The notes under the pieces were generated by a model, which saw only the letters and a list, made by a program, of their open reading frames with translations, ran no database searches and was not told where the DNA came from. Both the position numbers and the translations under genes were made by a program. A stretch of DNA of 64,000 nt, taken from contig NC_086248.1 of NCBI RefSeq assembly GCF_021018805.1, positions 54,255,485 to 54,319,484 of the forward strand, written 5' to 3'. The stretch is from Prinia subflava (taxonomy: Eukaryota; Chordata; Aves; Passeriformes; Cisticolidae). Of this stretch, positions 11,758-23,649 are shown piece after piece. Position 1 is the stretch's first letter. The number at the start of each line of letters is the position of its first letter.

Positions 11758-14700
11758 GTGAGTATCATGACGCCGTCTAGTTCAATGTTGCTAACACTGG
11801 GATAGTTGGAAGCAGACGGTGGACCCGTGTTGGTAGAAAATTGTAACAGAGCTGTCCCTTCTTGTTAGGAATTTGCCGTGATTTCTAACTTACGAAAAGA
11901 CATTTTGGTTCATAAAAAGGAAGCAGAAACAATGTTTGTAGTCTTTAGCCAATTCATAATACAAATGGGTGAACACAAATAGAAGGAAAACGGCTGTTAT
12001 CATACCTGTGCACAACAAAGACAGATCAGTTTATTTGAGTTAATGGGGTTGAGTTTCTTCTTTCGTTTTCCCAGGGCTTTGCTATTTGCCATGAAGTTGT
12101 TTGGAATTGCACGTGTTCTTCTGAGGATTGTGTCTCTTTATTTTGCCCCTTAACAGATAATAATGCAAACACACGCTCAGAAAAATACCCACTTCCCTAA
12201 CAAATTCATTAGTTCACACAGAATGTGTTCATACAAGTATACGTATGATTAACTACCTCACGTGGGCACTGCTTGGGGTAAATAGGAGCCAAAAAACATT
12301 CTTCAAAATCTTTGCCTTTAAGGAAATAGTTTCAAACACCAAGATGCTCTGCTTCACAGAACTACAAACAGTATGCCATTTACACAGGCACTCTAGGCAT
12401 TTGCTTGTCAACTCTCTTTTTCTTTAAAAATTTTCATGCTTATATGTGATATTTAGGGTTTAGAGTCTAGTCTCATGCCAAGTGTGGTGCTTTGTTGCAG
12501 GAGCTAGATAAACTAATGTAGAAAGAAGGCCTGAAGGAATTAATGGATATTCCTATCATTTCCAAAATGGTACAGATGGAAAAATAACTGGAGGAGGATA
12601 GTTTTTACCTCAGCTGAGAAACAATTTTTAAAGCCTGGCCATTGTCTGTCCGTTTAATTATTTTAAGTAAAATGCTAGATGCAGTATCACTATGTTTCAC
12701 ACTTTTTTTCACTTGTCCATTTATTCTCCAAGTGCAGATTGAAGAGTGATGTCCAAGAAAGAAATTGGAAAAGCCCTGATTGCAGATATTTCAGTATCTA
12801 CTTTTGTTGTAGAAGCTGAAGGGCTTGGGTAGCATTCCTGTCTTGGTGTTGCTGAAATTGTTTGTCGAACATTATGTGCTTCAGTGTTAAACCTTCTCTT
12901 CAGTCATAAACAGTACCTGAAATTTGATACATACTTAAGCTCATACTCCTCAAGAGAAAGCACATATATATAGATGCAAATTTAAAGTTTCTGTGCATGC
13001 TGCTGGACATAGGAAAAAAAAAAAAGATGAAGCTTAAGATTCCCAGACAGACAGTAGTTAGGAAAGTATGAAAAGAGAAGTTGAAAATGTCTTCTTTTTT
13101 TCCCCAGTTACCATTTTTGTTTCTTCTTCTGAATACTTTCACCTTGTTCAACATTTTACTTCAGCTGGTTTCAACAAAGCAGAATGTAATTTTTATTGAT
13201 GTTGTGCAGTTTTTCAGTTCCATTTTCTCTTCGTTATTTAAATTAATGTATGTATTTGTCTCCTGCATAACGATGATGTGTAACCTGGCATATATGCTGC
13301 CGCACTAAAAACAACTATTATTTTCTTATTTTCATGCTATGAATGTTTTGACATGATCAGTTTTCCAAAGACAACCAACCCCATTTAAATTATGCTCTTT
13401 TAAGATTTTCTATTATATAAATTTGGAATTTATTTCTTACAAGACTCTGGCCAAGTAAAATTCATATATTTTTGTATATGTAGGAACACAAAATTTCATA
13501 AGCACAGGTAAAGCAAATAAATTTTTAATTTTTAATACCAATTGGACCCCTTTTTGATAGTTACTTTGCTTCACTCATGGATTTTCCTGCCTTTGTCAAC
13601 ATCTTCACATCTAATTACTCTTCTCCCTCAGATTTGTCCCCATTCTCTGTACTCTTTTACCTCTGCTCCAGAAGGGGTAGTGTTTAACTTGCATCACTAT
13701 GATGGTCAAGAACTTTCCTGACAGTTGAATGTTACATAATTTCTTTTCCTAAAATCTCAATCTGTAAGATTTTTAGTTTTGTTCTGAGCCCTGCTATTGA
13801 TATTTAACAGTCTAAGCTGTTAAAATTAGTGACTTTTGGAGCCTTGTCTTGAGCAATATCATGTGTATCTGTGCACAAGAGATTATTTTCAGTCACCGAA
13901 AGAGGGAAAAGACATAGATTTATGCAGAAACCACTTGCATCTCATGCCACAGAAAGAAAAACATAGCAATTTCTTGTAACCCATTTTTAGGTTTTGGAAT
14001 TTATAACTCTAGATTTTTATTTTTTTGTATTTACAGGGTTTTTTTAGGAATGTGTAACCAAGAATGTAAAGAAGGAAAAATAAAATGATCTTTAGATTAC
14101 TTTCAAATTTTCAAGAGTATGACAAAAAGGGACTTCTTTATTGTTATAAAGAAGTTTTTTACCTTTTTGGAGAGTGTATGCAAAGGGGAAGGGATTTGCT
14201 TTATTAAATGATATTTTAGTATTCTGTCAGTGTAAAACTTTCTTTGTATTATCCAGATGCTTTTGAAGGTCATAAATGTGTCATGCACTTTTTTATCCTG
14301 TGCAAAATTATTAGATCACGTGAGCAGTCTTACTGTAGAAGGATAGTTTGCAAAAACTATAAAGCCATTTGTGAGATATATAGTAAGGAAGACTGCTGCT
14401 TCACATCTTATTATGAGCAAATGGAGTAGCTGAATTTTCGCTGATGAATCACAGTTGTATGGTGTCACCTTTCCTACAAAATTACTTGCCATGCATTTAA
14501 CATTGATTTGAATTTTACATTTAAAAAAGAAAATTTAAAAATCTGAGCAGTTTCTTGAAAGGAAATTGCTATCCTTTAAGGAGCACAATTTGTAAATAAA
14601 ATTACAGCCTTGCTTTCACTCTGTGCTTTATTTCAGTGTAGCCTTCTACTGGAGTTCTAACAAGAGTAAATGGTACTTTAATTGCTCTTTGTGCCTGAAC

Positions 14701-15078
14701 TTCTCAGAGAACATTTTTGTTGTTTTGAGGTTTTTTTTCCTCCTTCTCTCTATTTCAGTATTTCACCTTCTGGCTGTTTTTCAGTCTGCACCTCTTGCTT
14801 TCGTTCTGTCATATTTCGGTTCTTCATTTCTCTGCTTAATTTTACCATTTCAGAAGAATGATCAAGTCAAACCTTCCTCTAATCTCACACCTGCTACTAA
14901 GGCTAAGGTCAGTGCAAAGCCACAGAACCAGAAAGAATTTTCTAGAGAAATGTTGGTATTTTTATTCATTTGGCAAGTATGTTTGTTGTGATTTGTTGCA
15001 AGCATCCAAAATTTTAAAAATCCCATTCCTTCCTCTGTTCAAACATGTGTTTACCTTTTTATCTAACTTTTCCTGCAG
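11758..15078 (+). other. Intron 3 (3321 nt)
   Basis: AT-rich intron running from GTGAGT to TTTTCCTGCAG. I recognise no mobile element. A 122-codon open frame at 14623-14991 is hydrophobic low-complexity translation of T-rich sequence and is not supported as a gene. Confidence 0.8.
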
Positions 15079-15192
15079 TCCTGCTGGCCTCGACACAGGC
15101 GTGTGAATGGCACCATCTTTGGTGGAGTCTGCGCTCCGTGCACGTGCTTTGGCCACGCAGATGCGTGTGATGACATCACGGGAGCGTGTCTG
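15079..15192 (+). CDS. LAMA2: LAMA2 exon w4: LE modules after L4-1
   Basis: This exon has 38 codons, phase 0 to 0, with acceptor CCTGCAG and donor CTG|GTGAGT. It begins SCWPRHRRVNGTIFGG, a strongly alpha-2-like linker with a potential N-glycosylation site (NGT), and closes the split LE module. It then opens the next one with CTCFGHADACDDITGAC, which gives cysteines 1-4 of that module. The intron falls inside the LE repeat, as it does for most LE exons here, so modules and exons are out of register. Confidence 0.96.
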
Positions 15193-16041
15193 GTGAGTGT
15201 CCCTGTGGGAAACAATGGGCATGGCCAGCATCAATCCAACAGACCTGTGAAACTGAATTAGTGACCTCTGAGACCTGGAATATTCAAGAAGAAAACAGCC
15301 AGCAAGTAACAAAGGAGATATTTATGTTGAGGTTAAGGATCCCCTCGTACCAAGATACGGTATCTTTAACAGTTAAGAAAAGGAAAGATTTTATTTATCA
15401 CTAAGGATCTATCTTTTAAAATACAATAGTGTTAAGGTGTGGCATGCAAAAAGCAGCAAATGTATGAATGCTTTTTCGTGCGAGATTTATCTTCCTCTCC
15501 CAGCTGCCTCCTGCAGTATATTCTATTTATAGTATATAGCAGATAACTTTGTAAATTCTGTTGTAGTTTGATGAGAAGATATTGTTAATGTCTTCCTTCT
15601 AAATTCATAATAAACCTTGAAGGAACATTTAATGAATTTTACTTCAGAAAAATAATAAAACCATATGATCTCAGATAAATCAGATTTTTTTTTTCTTGTA
15701 GACTATGGAGATTTTATGTAGTTACCTACTAATACAGCAATTAAATCTGTGATGTTATCCATAGTAAGCCTACCAGCACACCACGGCTTCCTGCCTGATC
15801 AGTAGTTTTTTGGAATGGGTGAATTATGCTGAATATACTTTTCTGATTGACTCAAGGGCATTTTTAGTTTTATATTGTCTGACATGGCATGAAGCTTGAA
15901 ACAACATGTCTAATTTCATTAGTCTTGCAAAAGCATAATTTAAGCCAGTGCCAGTTTAGTGGGATATACTCTCATTTCTCTGCAGAATTTCAAGCAGACT
16001 CTGTAATGTGCATGTTTCTAAATGTTCCCTTTTATTTCCTT

Positions 16042-16057
16042 AAAAAAAAAAAAAAAA
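16042..16057 (+). repeat. Oligo-A run
   Basis: An uninterrupted run of about 15-16 A bases within intron 4. No adjacent element body or target-site duplication is evident. Confidence 0.6.
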
Positions 16058-19000
16058 CTGCTGGGAAAATGCCAGAATGAAAATTCAGGCTTTTTCCAAA
16101 ATAATTTGGCATTTAGAATTATTACTGTTCTTCCTGTTTTGCTCATAGAAGATGTTTAATTGCATTGCAGTGCAAAACAAGAAACCCTTAATGTATGGAT
16201 CAGTGGATTTTTCAAATTGCTTTTTCATGAATAGAGGCTTAAAATTATTCTCAATTTAATTATACTGTAAGCCTCAAAGAAGTACCTAGAATGAAAAACA
16301 TGTTTGATGTGACAGTCATGTTTTGAATCTTCCGCTTAATACTCGGTGAAAACGTTTATCACTAGGGTAATATGGATTTGTGTTTCCTGACAAATTTTCT
16401 TTTGCATTAATGATGGTATTCGTCAGCTAATATGTTTATAATATCCGTGTGGGATAAAATCAATTAACAGGAGAGGCAAGGAAGGAAGAATCTTGTTTAA
16501 GTTATGCCATAGCTTTGACTATTTTGTTTAGGGGTACATAGCCAGATGTAATTTCTGAGGTTGTTGGCTTCTGTGTCTTCAAGATTTAGCCCCTGCACAG
16601 CTTCTCTTATTATTTTTGTCTGTAGCACCAGCCTGGATAAAAGAGAAGGCCACGTAGGCTGCATGTTGCTTTTTGTGCTCTTTGGCTGATGTGAACTGTT
16701 GACTCAGGCAGTGGAGCTCCCCCTTCTGATGTTTCAAGGGTGCTGGTGTAAGATAACAGCACTGACAAGGAAGTGGAAAATAACCAGCTGAAGATGCTCT
16801 TTCATCTATACACGTTATCAAGCACTCTGTATTTTATGTGTTCTGTAGCTTATACTAGATTAGGCTATAGAGAAGAGGCACACAGGGAGCTTAAAATCAG
16901 TTCTGGATTTTCTTACAACTTTGAAAGCACTGTAAGTCAGATCGGTTAGTATCCATGCAGGCTATTAAATGCTGCTATTCAATTTGGATCATAAGCCTTT
17001 TGAAGTGAAAGAGAGAAGTCTGAATGCTGAAAAAGAGAAATGTTTCACATCAAAGGCATTCTTTCTATTGAGGTTTACACAGCCTTTTGGCCTCCTTATT
17101 ATTATTCATGGTGTTTTTTCAGTAATACAACAGACAATTTAGGCACCTAATTTACTGATATGATACTTCTTTTTGCTCTTCCTTAGCTTTGAAATGTAGT
17201 TGAAAAGAAGCTGAAATGTGTTTTTGACTAATGATAAAAGCGCAAATCATCTGCTTCGACAAGGGCCTGTATAAAAAAGCTCATTTTAACGTATATCTTG
17301 CAGTAACCTGCAAAGCCCTTTGATCCCCACAGCAGCCATAGGGAGCTGCAAGTTCTCGTTACCATTGTGATATACATAACTGCTTCGGTACATAGGGCAA
17401 TTTGGAACATTCAGAAATAGTCTTTTGTACTATTTCACACACACATTTACAGTAGCTTTAGGAGGTTGGTTAAACCTAAACCTTGTGAAAAGCAAACACA
17501 TTTCAAGGTGTTTCATTCATTGCAGGATACTATATTCCTCTTAGTAAGCCCAGTAAGCAGATCTTTTGCCACAAAGATATGCTCAAATTGCCCTAAGTGG
17601 GCAGTCCCCAGTGGCATCCTTTTCATATTGTATTCCTTTGTGTATAAACAGCATATACCATGTAGGATGAGGCTGGTGTCAGTGCTGGTGGACATGTTCT
17701 TTAGACAGCGTTCATCACCAGAGAGACAAAATGTCTTTACCCATCTTCATATATGCCATAACAAAATGACGTGTCCTAGCTAAATGCAGTACAGGCTCTC
17801 ACTCAAGTGAAGATATGTAAAGCCTCTGCAACATCCTGATTGCATTTGTATTGTTATACCAGGAAAGGGAATTGTCTGTGTCATCTTGACATTACGGTAG
17901 TTTGAAAATGCTAGAAGAGCTTATTCATGCTTCCAAAGGCAGAATACCATTGTCTGGTCTAGACAGCTTGGGAATATACTAAAATAGGTACCCAGGCTTG
18001 CTTTCTTTAGCTGGCTTTAACAGCTTCCCTGGTTGTCTCTGTGACAGGTATCCTGAGGAAGGGCAGCAGCATGCCAAGTGTGTTATCTTGCACTCTGTCA
18101 TAATCCCTGTATAAGGTTTTATTTTCATCACTAGCATTCTATTCTAAATGTTTCTTTCCATTTTCGTATAACTCAGCTGCATATGCAGGAGTGGTTTTCA
18201 CTGTGAATTTAGGGTTCCCTGATATTGGGCATAAAGAAGTTCACTTGGTTTCTTCCAAAAAAGGAGAGCTGGGTCAGTAGGAAATGGTGGAAAATACTCT
18301 TCAGGACATCGCAAGGAAATTTGTAGCAGAGAAGGTCTGACTCCTACAAAAACTTGGACAAAAATAAATCCCACAATTTTAATTACACAGAGGTTGTCTA
18401 ACTGAAGTTTTAAGTATGTTCAGAGGTAAAAGAGGTATAGAAAATTAATGCATTCAAAATAGTGTGAGATACAATTGAGATCCTTTTATTGAAATGATTT
18501 CGAAATAGAAAGCATAAGTATTTGAACATAAAATTGTTTCTGGCCACAAAGTCTATGGATCTGTGAAAAAAAGTATGGATTTTACTAAACCACTAGATCA
18601 GTGTGTTGGAACAAGAGATATTTCCATGGGAATAAAAAAAAAGCAGATATAATATACTGAGCAGGTTAGAAAAGTTGATCACGATCTATTCTATACCCAG
18701 TCTCATGACATAAAACAAAAAGTACAGTTTTCCTATAAACATGAAATGAAGACATCAGAAGCTTAAGCATGCTTTAAGGAAATAATCTCAGTGTAATTAG
18801 ATGTTACTCAAGCCAGATGATGTTCAAAACCATTGCTGTACATTTGGCAAGTTTCAAACTGAGATTCAGCCAACTGATATCAAGAAAGCACAAGTCTTTC
18901 ATGAGTGTTGATAATATTTTTAGAAGGACTTGCGTGCTTCAGTACTTAAAGTACTGATCTGTAAATGTGGCAGATTAGCAAGAAGTTTAATGCATCACTG

Positions 19001-19234
19001 AAGAGAACAGGCAGATCAGGTCACATCTACATACTACATAATCCTTGTTCTTTGTCCTGTAAGGTCCAAACTAGCTCAGGGAGAAAAGTCTAGGATACAC
19101 AAGATCATTATTTCTCAGATAAACTAACATACACAGTATGGTGTGCTCAGATTTTGGTCCTATATATGTGAGGTTCTATTTTTTGTTTGTTTTTAAATTG
19201 AAGTATTGATTCATTGCTTTTGAACGTGCTGGGG

Positions 19235-21258
19235 ACCATCAGTACTACTCACTTTTTAAGCACTGCTTTCCAAGGCCACAGGAGCAGGCAATTCCAAAGT
19301 GTCAGAAGTCAAACAGGCAGAAGGCCAGCTTGGCTGAGCGGGGATCTTCCTTTGGAGATGAGGCAAAAAAGGAAGGTGCACTTGATGGAAGCAAGGTCAG
19401 GTGATGTGGGAAGAATACAGAAATCTTGCTTGCCACTCTAAGGGGAAAAGTGGTGTGGTCAAACCTCAGCTGGAGTTGAAGCTAGATGGAAATAGGGGAG
19501 GGGGTCAATAAATAGTAAGAGGGGTTTTTAATAACTTAATAGCAAGAGATAGTGCAGAAATAACTTTGGCCCAGTACAGGATGAAGATAGGCCCTTCACG
19601 AACAGGGGTATAGGCAAGGCAGAGAGGTTTAATTCTTTCTTTGCCTTTATCTCCAACATTGATGACGACATGAAGGAGTCCCAGTGCCTTGAGCTGAAGA
19701 ACCATGGCTGTGAGCATGATAAACTCTCAGTGTACCCTGAACTAGTTTGGCATCTACTGGATCCATATAAGTCTATGGGGCCTGGTGGGATTCATCCAAG
19801 AATACTCCAAGAGCTGGCTGATGTCATCCTGAGGCCTCATTCAGTGATTTTTGAACAGCCTTGGAAATATGGAAAGATGCTTGTTGAGAGGAAGCTAGCT
19901 AACATTTGAATTTTCAAAAAAGTCAAGAAGGATGGCGTGTAGGGCTGTCAATCTCATTTTGGTATATGGTAAAATTATGGAGATTTTTCTGTGAAGTATT
20001 GAAAAACACCTCACAGGTGTGTGCAGTCATCAGTCACAGCCAGAATGGCTTTATGAGGGGGTAATCTGGCTTATCAAATATAATTTTATGACAACCCACC
20101 TAGGTGATCAAAGGCAGCCAGTTGATGTAATATTTCTGGATTTCAGTAAAGCTTTTCATACTGTCTCTCACAGGATCCTGCTGAACAACATGTCCAGCAC
20201 ATAGCTGGATAAACATGTCATGCAAGAGTGAGCATCTGGCTCATGGGTTGGGCACAGAGGGTTGTAATGAATGGGTGACATCAGACTGGTGATGTGTCAC
20301 TAGTGGGGTTTCACAGGGCTGCATCCTCACCCTGTGCTCTTCAACATCTTCATAAATGATTTGGATGCAGAACTCAAAAGGGTACTATGTAAGTTTGCCA
20401 ATGTTACTGAATTGGGTGAAGCTGTTTACTTCCCTGAGGGCAGAGAGCACCTGCAGAGAGACCCAGACAAATTAGTGAGATGGGCAATCACCAGCTTGAC
20501 ATGGAAAAATGCCTGATTCCACACCTGGGATGGGACAATGTTGGAAGCATGTAGAGACTAGGGATTGAGAGACTGGAAAACAGTGCCATGGAAAGGGATC
20601 TAGAGGTTCTGGTCAATGGCCAGTTGAACATGAGTCAGCAGTGCCCTGGCAGCCAGGAGGGCCAACCCTGTCCTGGGGTCCATCAGGCACAGCATCACAG
20701 CAGGGCAAGGGAGGGGATTGTCCCGCTCTGCTCTGCTCTGAGGTGGCCTCACTTGAATATTGTGTGCAGTTTGGGGTGCTACAACGTAAAAAAGATATTA
20801 AGCTATTAGAGAGTGTCCAAAGGAGGACTACAAAGACGGTGAAGGCCTTTGAGGTGAAGCCATATGATCAGTGGCTGAAGTCACTTGATCTGTTCATCCT
20901 GGAGGAGACTGAGGGGAGACCTCATGGCAGGTACAACTTCCTCATCAGGGGAAGAGGAGGGGCAGACACTGATCTCTTCTCTGTGGTAACCAGTGACAGG
21001 ACTCAAATGAATGGCTTGGAGTTGTGTCAGGAGAGGTTTAGGCTGCATGATAGAAAAAGGTTCTTCATCCAAAGAGTCATTGGGCACTGGAACAGGCTCC
21101 CCAAGGAAGTGGTCACAGCACACTTGACAGAGCTGAAGAGGTTTCAATAACGCCCTCGGGCACACAGTGTGACTCCTGAGGAGTCCTGCACAGGGACAGG
21201 AGTTAGACTTGATGATCCTACCAGCTGTGGATATCCTATCATTCTGTGGTTGTCAGGA
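19235..21258 (+). repeat. CR1 LINE, 5'-truncated, with degenerate ORF2
   Basis: This sense-orientation CR1 copy of about 2 kb is the largest mobile-element remnant in the window. Translated pieces show the CR1 ORF2 reverse transcriptase order: GRRPAWLSGDL, then FLDFSKAFHTVSHRIL (near 20125-20185), then FINDLDAELKRVLCKFANV (near 20350), then the C-terminal part NGLELCQERFRLHD and RLPKEVV near 21010-21120. The catalytic F-A-D-D box reads F-A-N-V, and the frame is broken by stops and shifts, so the copy is inactive. It ends near ATCCTATCATTCTGTGG, a degenerate CR1 tail. The left edge is approximate. Confidence 0.9.
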
Positions 21259-21479
21259 ATTAAACACAGAGGTCTGGATTGAGTAGGAATAGGCACAGTA
21301 CATGGAAATGACTGATGTTAAAGTACCAGAAAATACTTTGTCAAAGTAAAAGCGGTCAGGTCTCTGTAACAAGAAATGTTTTCCTACGAAATAGAAGGTT
21401 TCATGTGTTTTACTGTGAAAAAGCAGACCACTCAGCAAGAGATGTGAAGCTTTAAAGTAGTACATTAGCTTCTCTCCCT

Positions 21480-22013
21480 TTAATAACATCGTTGACATAT
21501 AAACTGTTCATATTCTTCAAAAATGTTAAGATATGTCTGAAGATATTTAAAGCTAAACTTATCACAAAAGAAGAATCCATTATTTTTCAGAAAAAGTACA
21601 AATAATTTGACATGATGTCTTAAAAAAGTTGAATTGCAGAGGATTTTTCTTTTGAAACACTTAATTATTTTTGTCACATCTTCTTTTAAAAGCATATTGT
21701 TCCTGGCTATTTTTTTGGTATGGCTGGTAGATTCTTTTTGAATGTCAATGCTTGAAATACCAATCAAATGGATTAGATAACTTACAGAAGTTGATTTTAA
21801 CTCAGATGGCTGTTCTAAAGCTGCAATTTTGATTGATTGTTTCAATAATTTGGTATTACCGCACAATCCACAAATTATGTTAAAATATAGTATTGTGATT
21901 GAGGCTTTCATTTCAAATATATGCTGATTGTGTGCAGTAGCAATAAGAATACACCCTTTAAAACAACAAACAGTATTTCTGGAGGCAAATGCTTTTGATG
22001 CCAATGCACTCAT
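21480..22013 (-). pseudogene. Antisense open frame of unknown identity (possible retrocopy remnant)
   Basis: On the minus strand an ATG at 22013 opens 177 codons to a stop at 21480, and the same frame stays open upstream to at least 22110. The predicted protein looks globular and helical, is rich in Leu, Ile, Lys and Cys, and has no signal peptide or low-complexity runs. In another minus-strand frame just upstream (about 22066-22155) a further protein-like stretch is open, which would fit a frameshifted relic. I do not recognise the family. It lies about 220 nt beyond the CR1 tail. Codon usage is AT-rich, so a chance frame remains possible. There is no poly-A tail on the minus-strand 3' side. 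Confidence 0.3.
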
Positions 22014-22298
22014 GACTGAAAAAAGGTATAGTGTTTTTTCAGCTGCCCAGATGCAGAGCACAGTGCAAAAAAGCTTTGTACAAATGATTACAATCCTGGA
22101 AAGCTGTGAAGAAGGAATCAGTGTTCCTCAGAATATTGTCTGTTTCCTTATTGAAGATAAATTATGTATTCCAGACAGTAAGGCTGTTAAATAGCAATCA
22201 GTACCATATGCGTGACTTACTAAAATGATAAAACAATTTTAAAGCGTTCTTAAAAAACAATTCTAAATTAAATCTTAGGTCTGAAAGTGTCCGGACTT

Positions 22299-22324
22299 AA
22301 AAAAAAAAACCAAACAAAAATAAA
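22299..22324 (+). repeat. A-rich tract
   Basis: A run of A bases followed by CCAAACAAAAA. It could be a decayed poly-A tail on the + strand, but no + strand element body can be recognised upstream. Confidence 0.5.
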
Positions 22325-23521
22325 CTTCCAGATTTCTTAAGCTGTAGCTTGGATGAAACAATGAAACATTCTAGATTTGATCTGGCCCATAGTCTATAAC
22401 ACTGCAGAACACACCCCATTAACAAAAATCTCTCTCATGGCTTTCATTCTGGCCTTTTGAAGTTGACATATTCTTTTTCAATGCTTTTTTCAGTCCATAC
22501 CAAGCACATCAATTTGGCATTTGACATCCACAACCATTCCTACTGCTTTCTCTGTTTCTGCATTGTGAAAGGGCTACACTTAGGTATCTTGTGGGAAATA
22601 GCAGTGAAAGGAGTAGTGTGGTGTGCTAGTAATGTGGGGCAAAGAAAGGAAATGGATTAAACCAGAAAAGTAATTTTCTGAATCTGTTATGGATTCTGTG
22701 AAGTTACGTAGAATTTCTAAATCCTATGTGGTGAGATGAAGAAGAATAGAAAGTGTAATTACTCCTTGAAACTTGGTTCTTACAAGTCATCACGAGGAGC
22801 TGTTTCTCACTGGACCAATTTCCATTCTGCTAAAAGGTTGTTTAATTTGAGATCAGACAAAAGCTATATACAAAAATGGATACGTAGTACTGCCAGTTTT
22901 ATACTGCATGTTTCATATGCTCAGCTTAATTTCTCTTCTATTATGCAGTCACATAGATAAACACAAACTGTTGGATAGCACCCTATACATGGTATACTTG
23001 TCCTTCCTCCTACTCACGAACTAGAGGCTAGATTCTGTTCTAGCAAACAAGAATTAAGTAATTCAGGTTTTGCTACTGTTTACAAATAGTGCTAGCCATA
23101 TGCCTTGTAAAATGAAATAATGCACATTCATGTCAAAAGTAATAATTCATTTTTATAAATTATATCTTCTGGGCTGTATTTTTGGAATCAACATTGAAAA
23201 CAGTGTGTCACAAAATATGGCCTGTTGCAAGACTGCAATACTAAACCTGTCTTATGCTGCTTTGAAATTTGGTTTTCTTTAAGCAAGCTAAAATAATAAG
23301 ACAGCTGTTGTGTGGTGTAAATTTAAAGGTTTTCTGACAAATATTCTTTTTGTTTTACATGGAAAAACGTTATCCACAAGAACATACGAAGCACTGATTG
23401 TGACAGCTAACCTGTAGAATTGTTTCTCAACAAGCAGCAGAAAATAAGAATAAATGTTGCAGACCTTTTTCCATATGCAAGTTGTCTAATCATCAGTTTG
23501 TACTTTACATCCTCTGTTTAG

Positions 23522-23649
23522 GACTGCAAACACAACACAGGTGGTTCATACTGTGATAGATGCCTGCCTGGCTTCTATGGAGATGCGACTAAAGGGACAG
23601 CTGAAGACTGTCAGTTGTGTGCCTGCCCCCTAAATATACCTTCTAACAA
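23522..23649 (+). CDS. LAMA2: LAMA2 exon w5: LE module end and next LE start
   Basis: This exon is 128 nt, entering in phase 0 and leaving after two bases of an Asn codon (AA|GTAAGC). It encodes DCKHNTGGSYCDRCLPGFYG, which carries cysteines 5-7 of an LE module begun in w4. The eighth cysteine (AEDC) and the start of the next module (CACPLNIPSN) follow. The ACPLNIPSNN-FSP junction across the intron to w6 is a well-conserved feature of mammalian alpha-2 and confirms the splice. Confidence 0.96.

Larger units (their letters stand above)
15193..23521 (+). other. Intron 4 (8329 nt)
   Basis: This is the longest intron in the window. It contains an oligo-A run near 16042, a 2-kb CR1 LINE at about 19235-21258, an antisense open frame of unknown identity at 21480-22013, and an A-rich tract near 22299. 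The remainder is AT-rich sequence with nothing recognisable. The acceptor CTCTGTTTAG precedes exon w5. Confidence 0.85.

Noticed and set aside
14623..14991. A 122-codon hydrophobic + strand frame that looks like membrane protein.
   Set aside because: It is the translation of T-rich intronic sequence; phenylalanine, leucine and serine runs are expected from composition.
20641..21150. A 169-codon + strand open frame that could be taken for a gene.
   Set aside because: It is the C-terminal part of CR1 ORF2 within the degenerate element.
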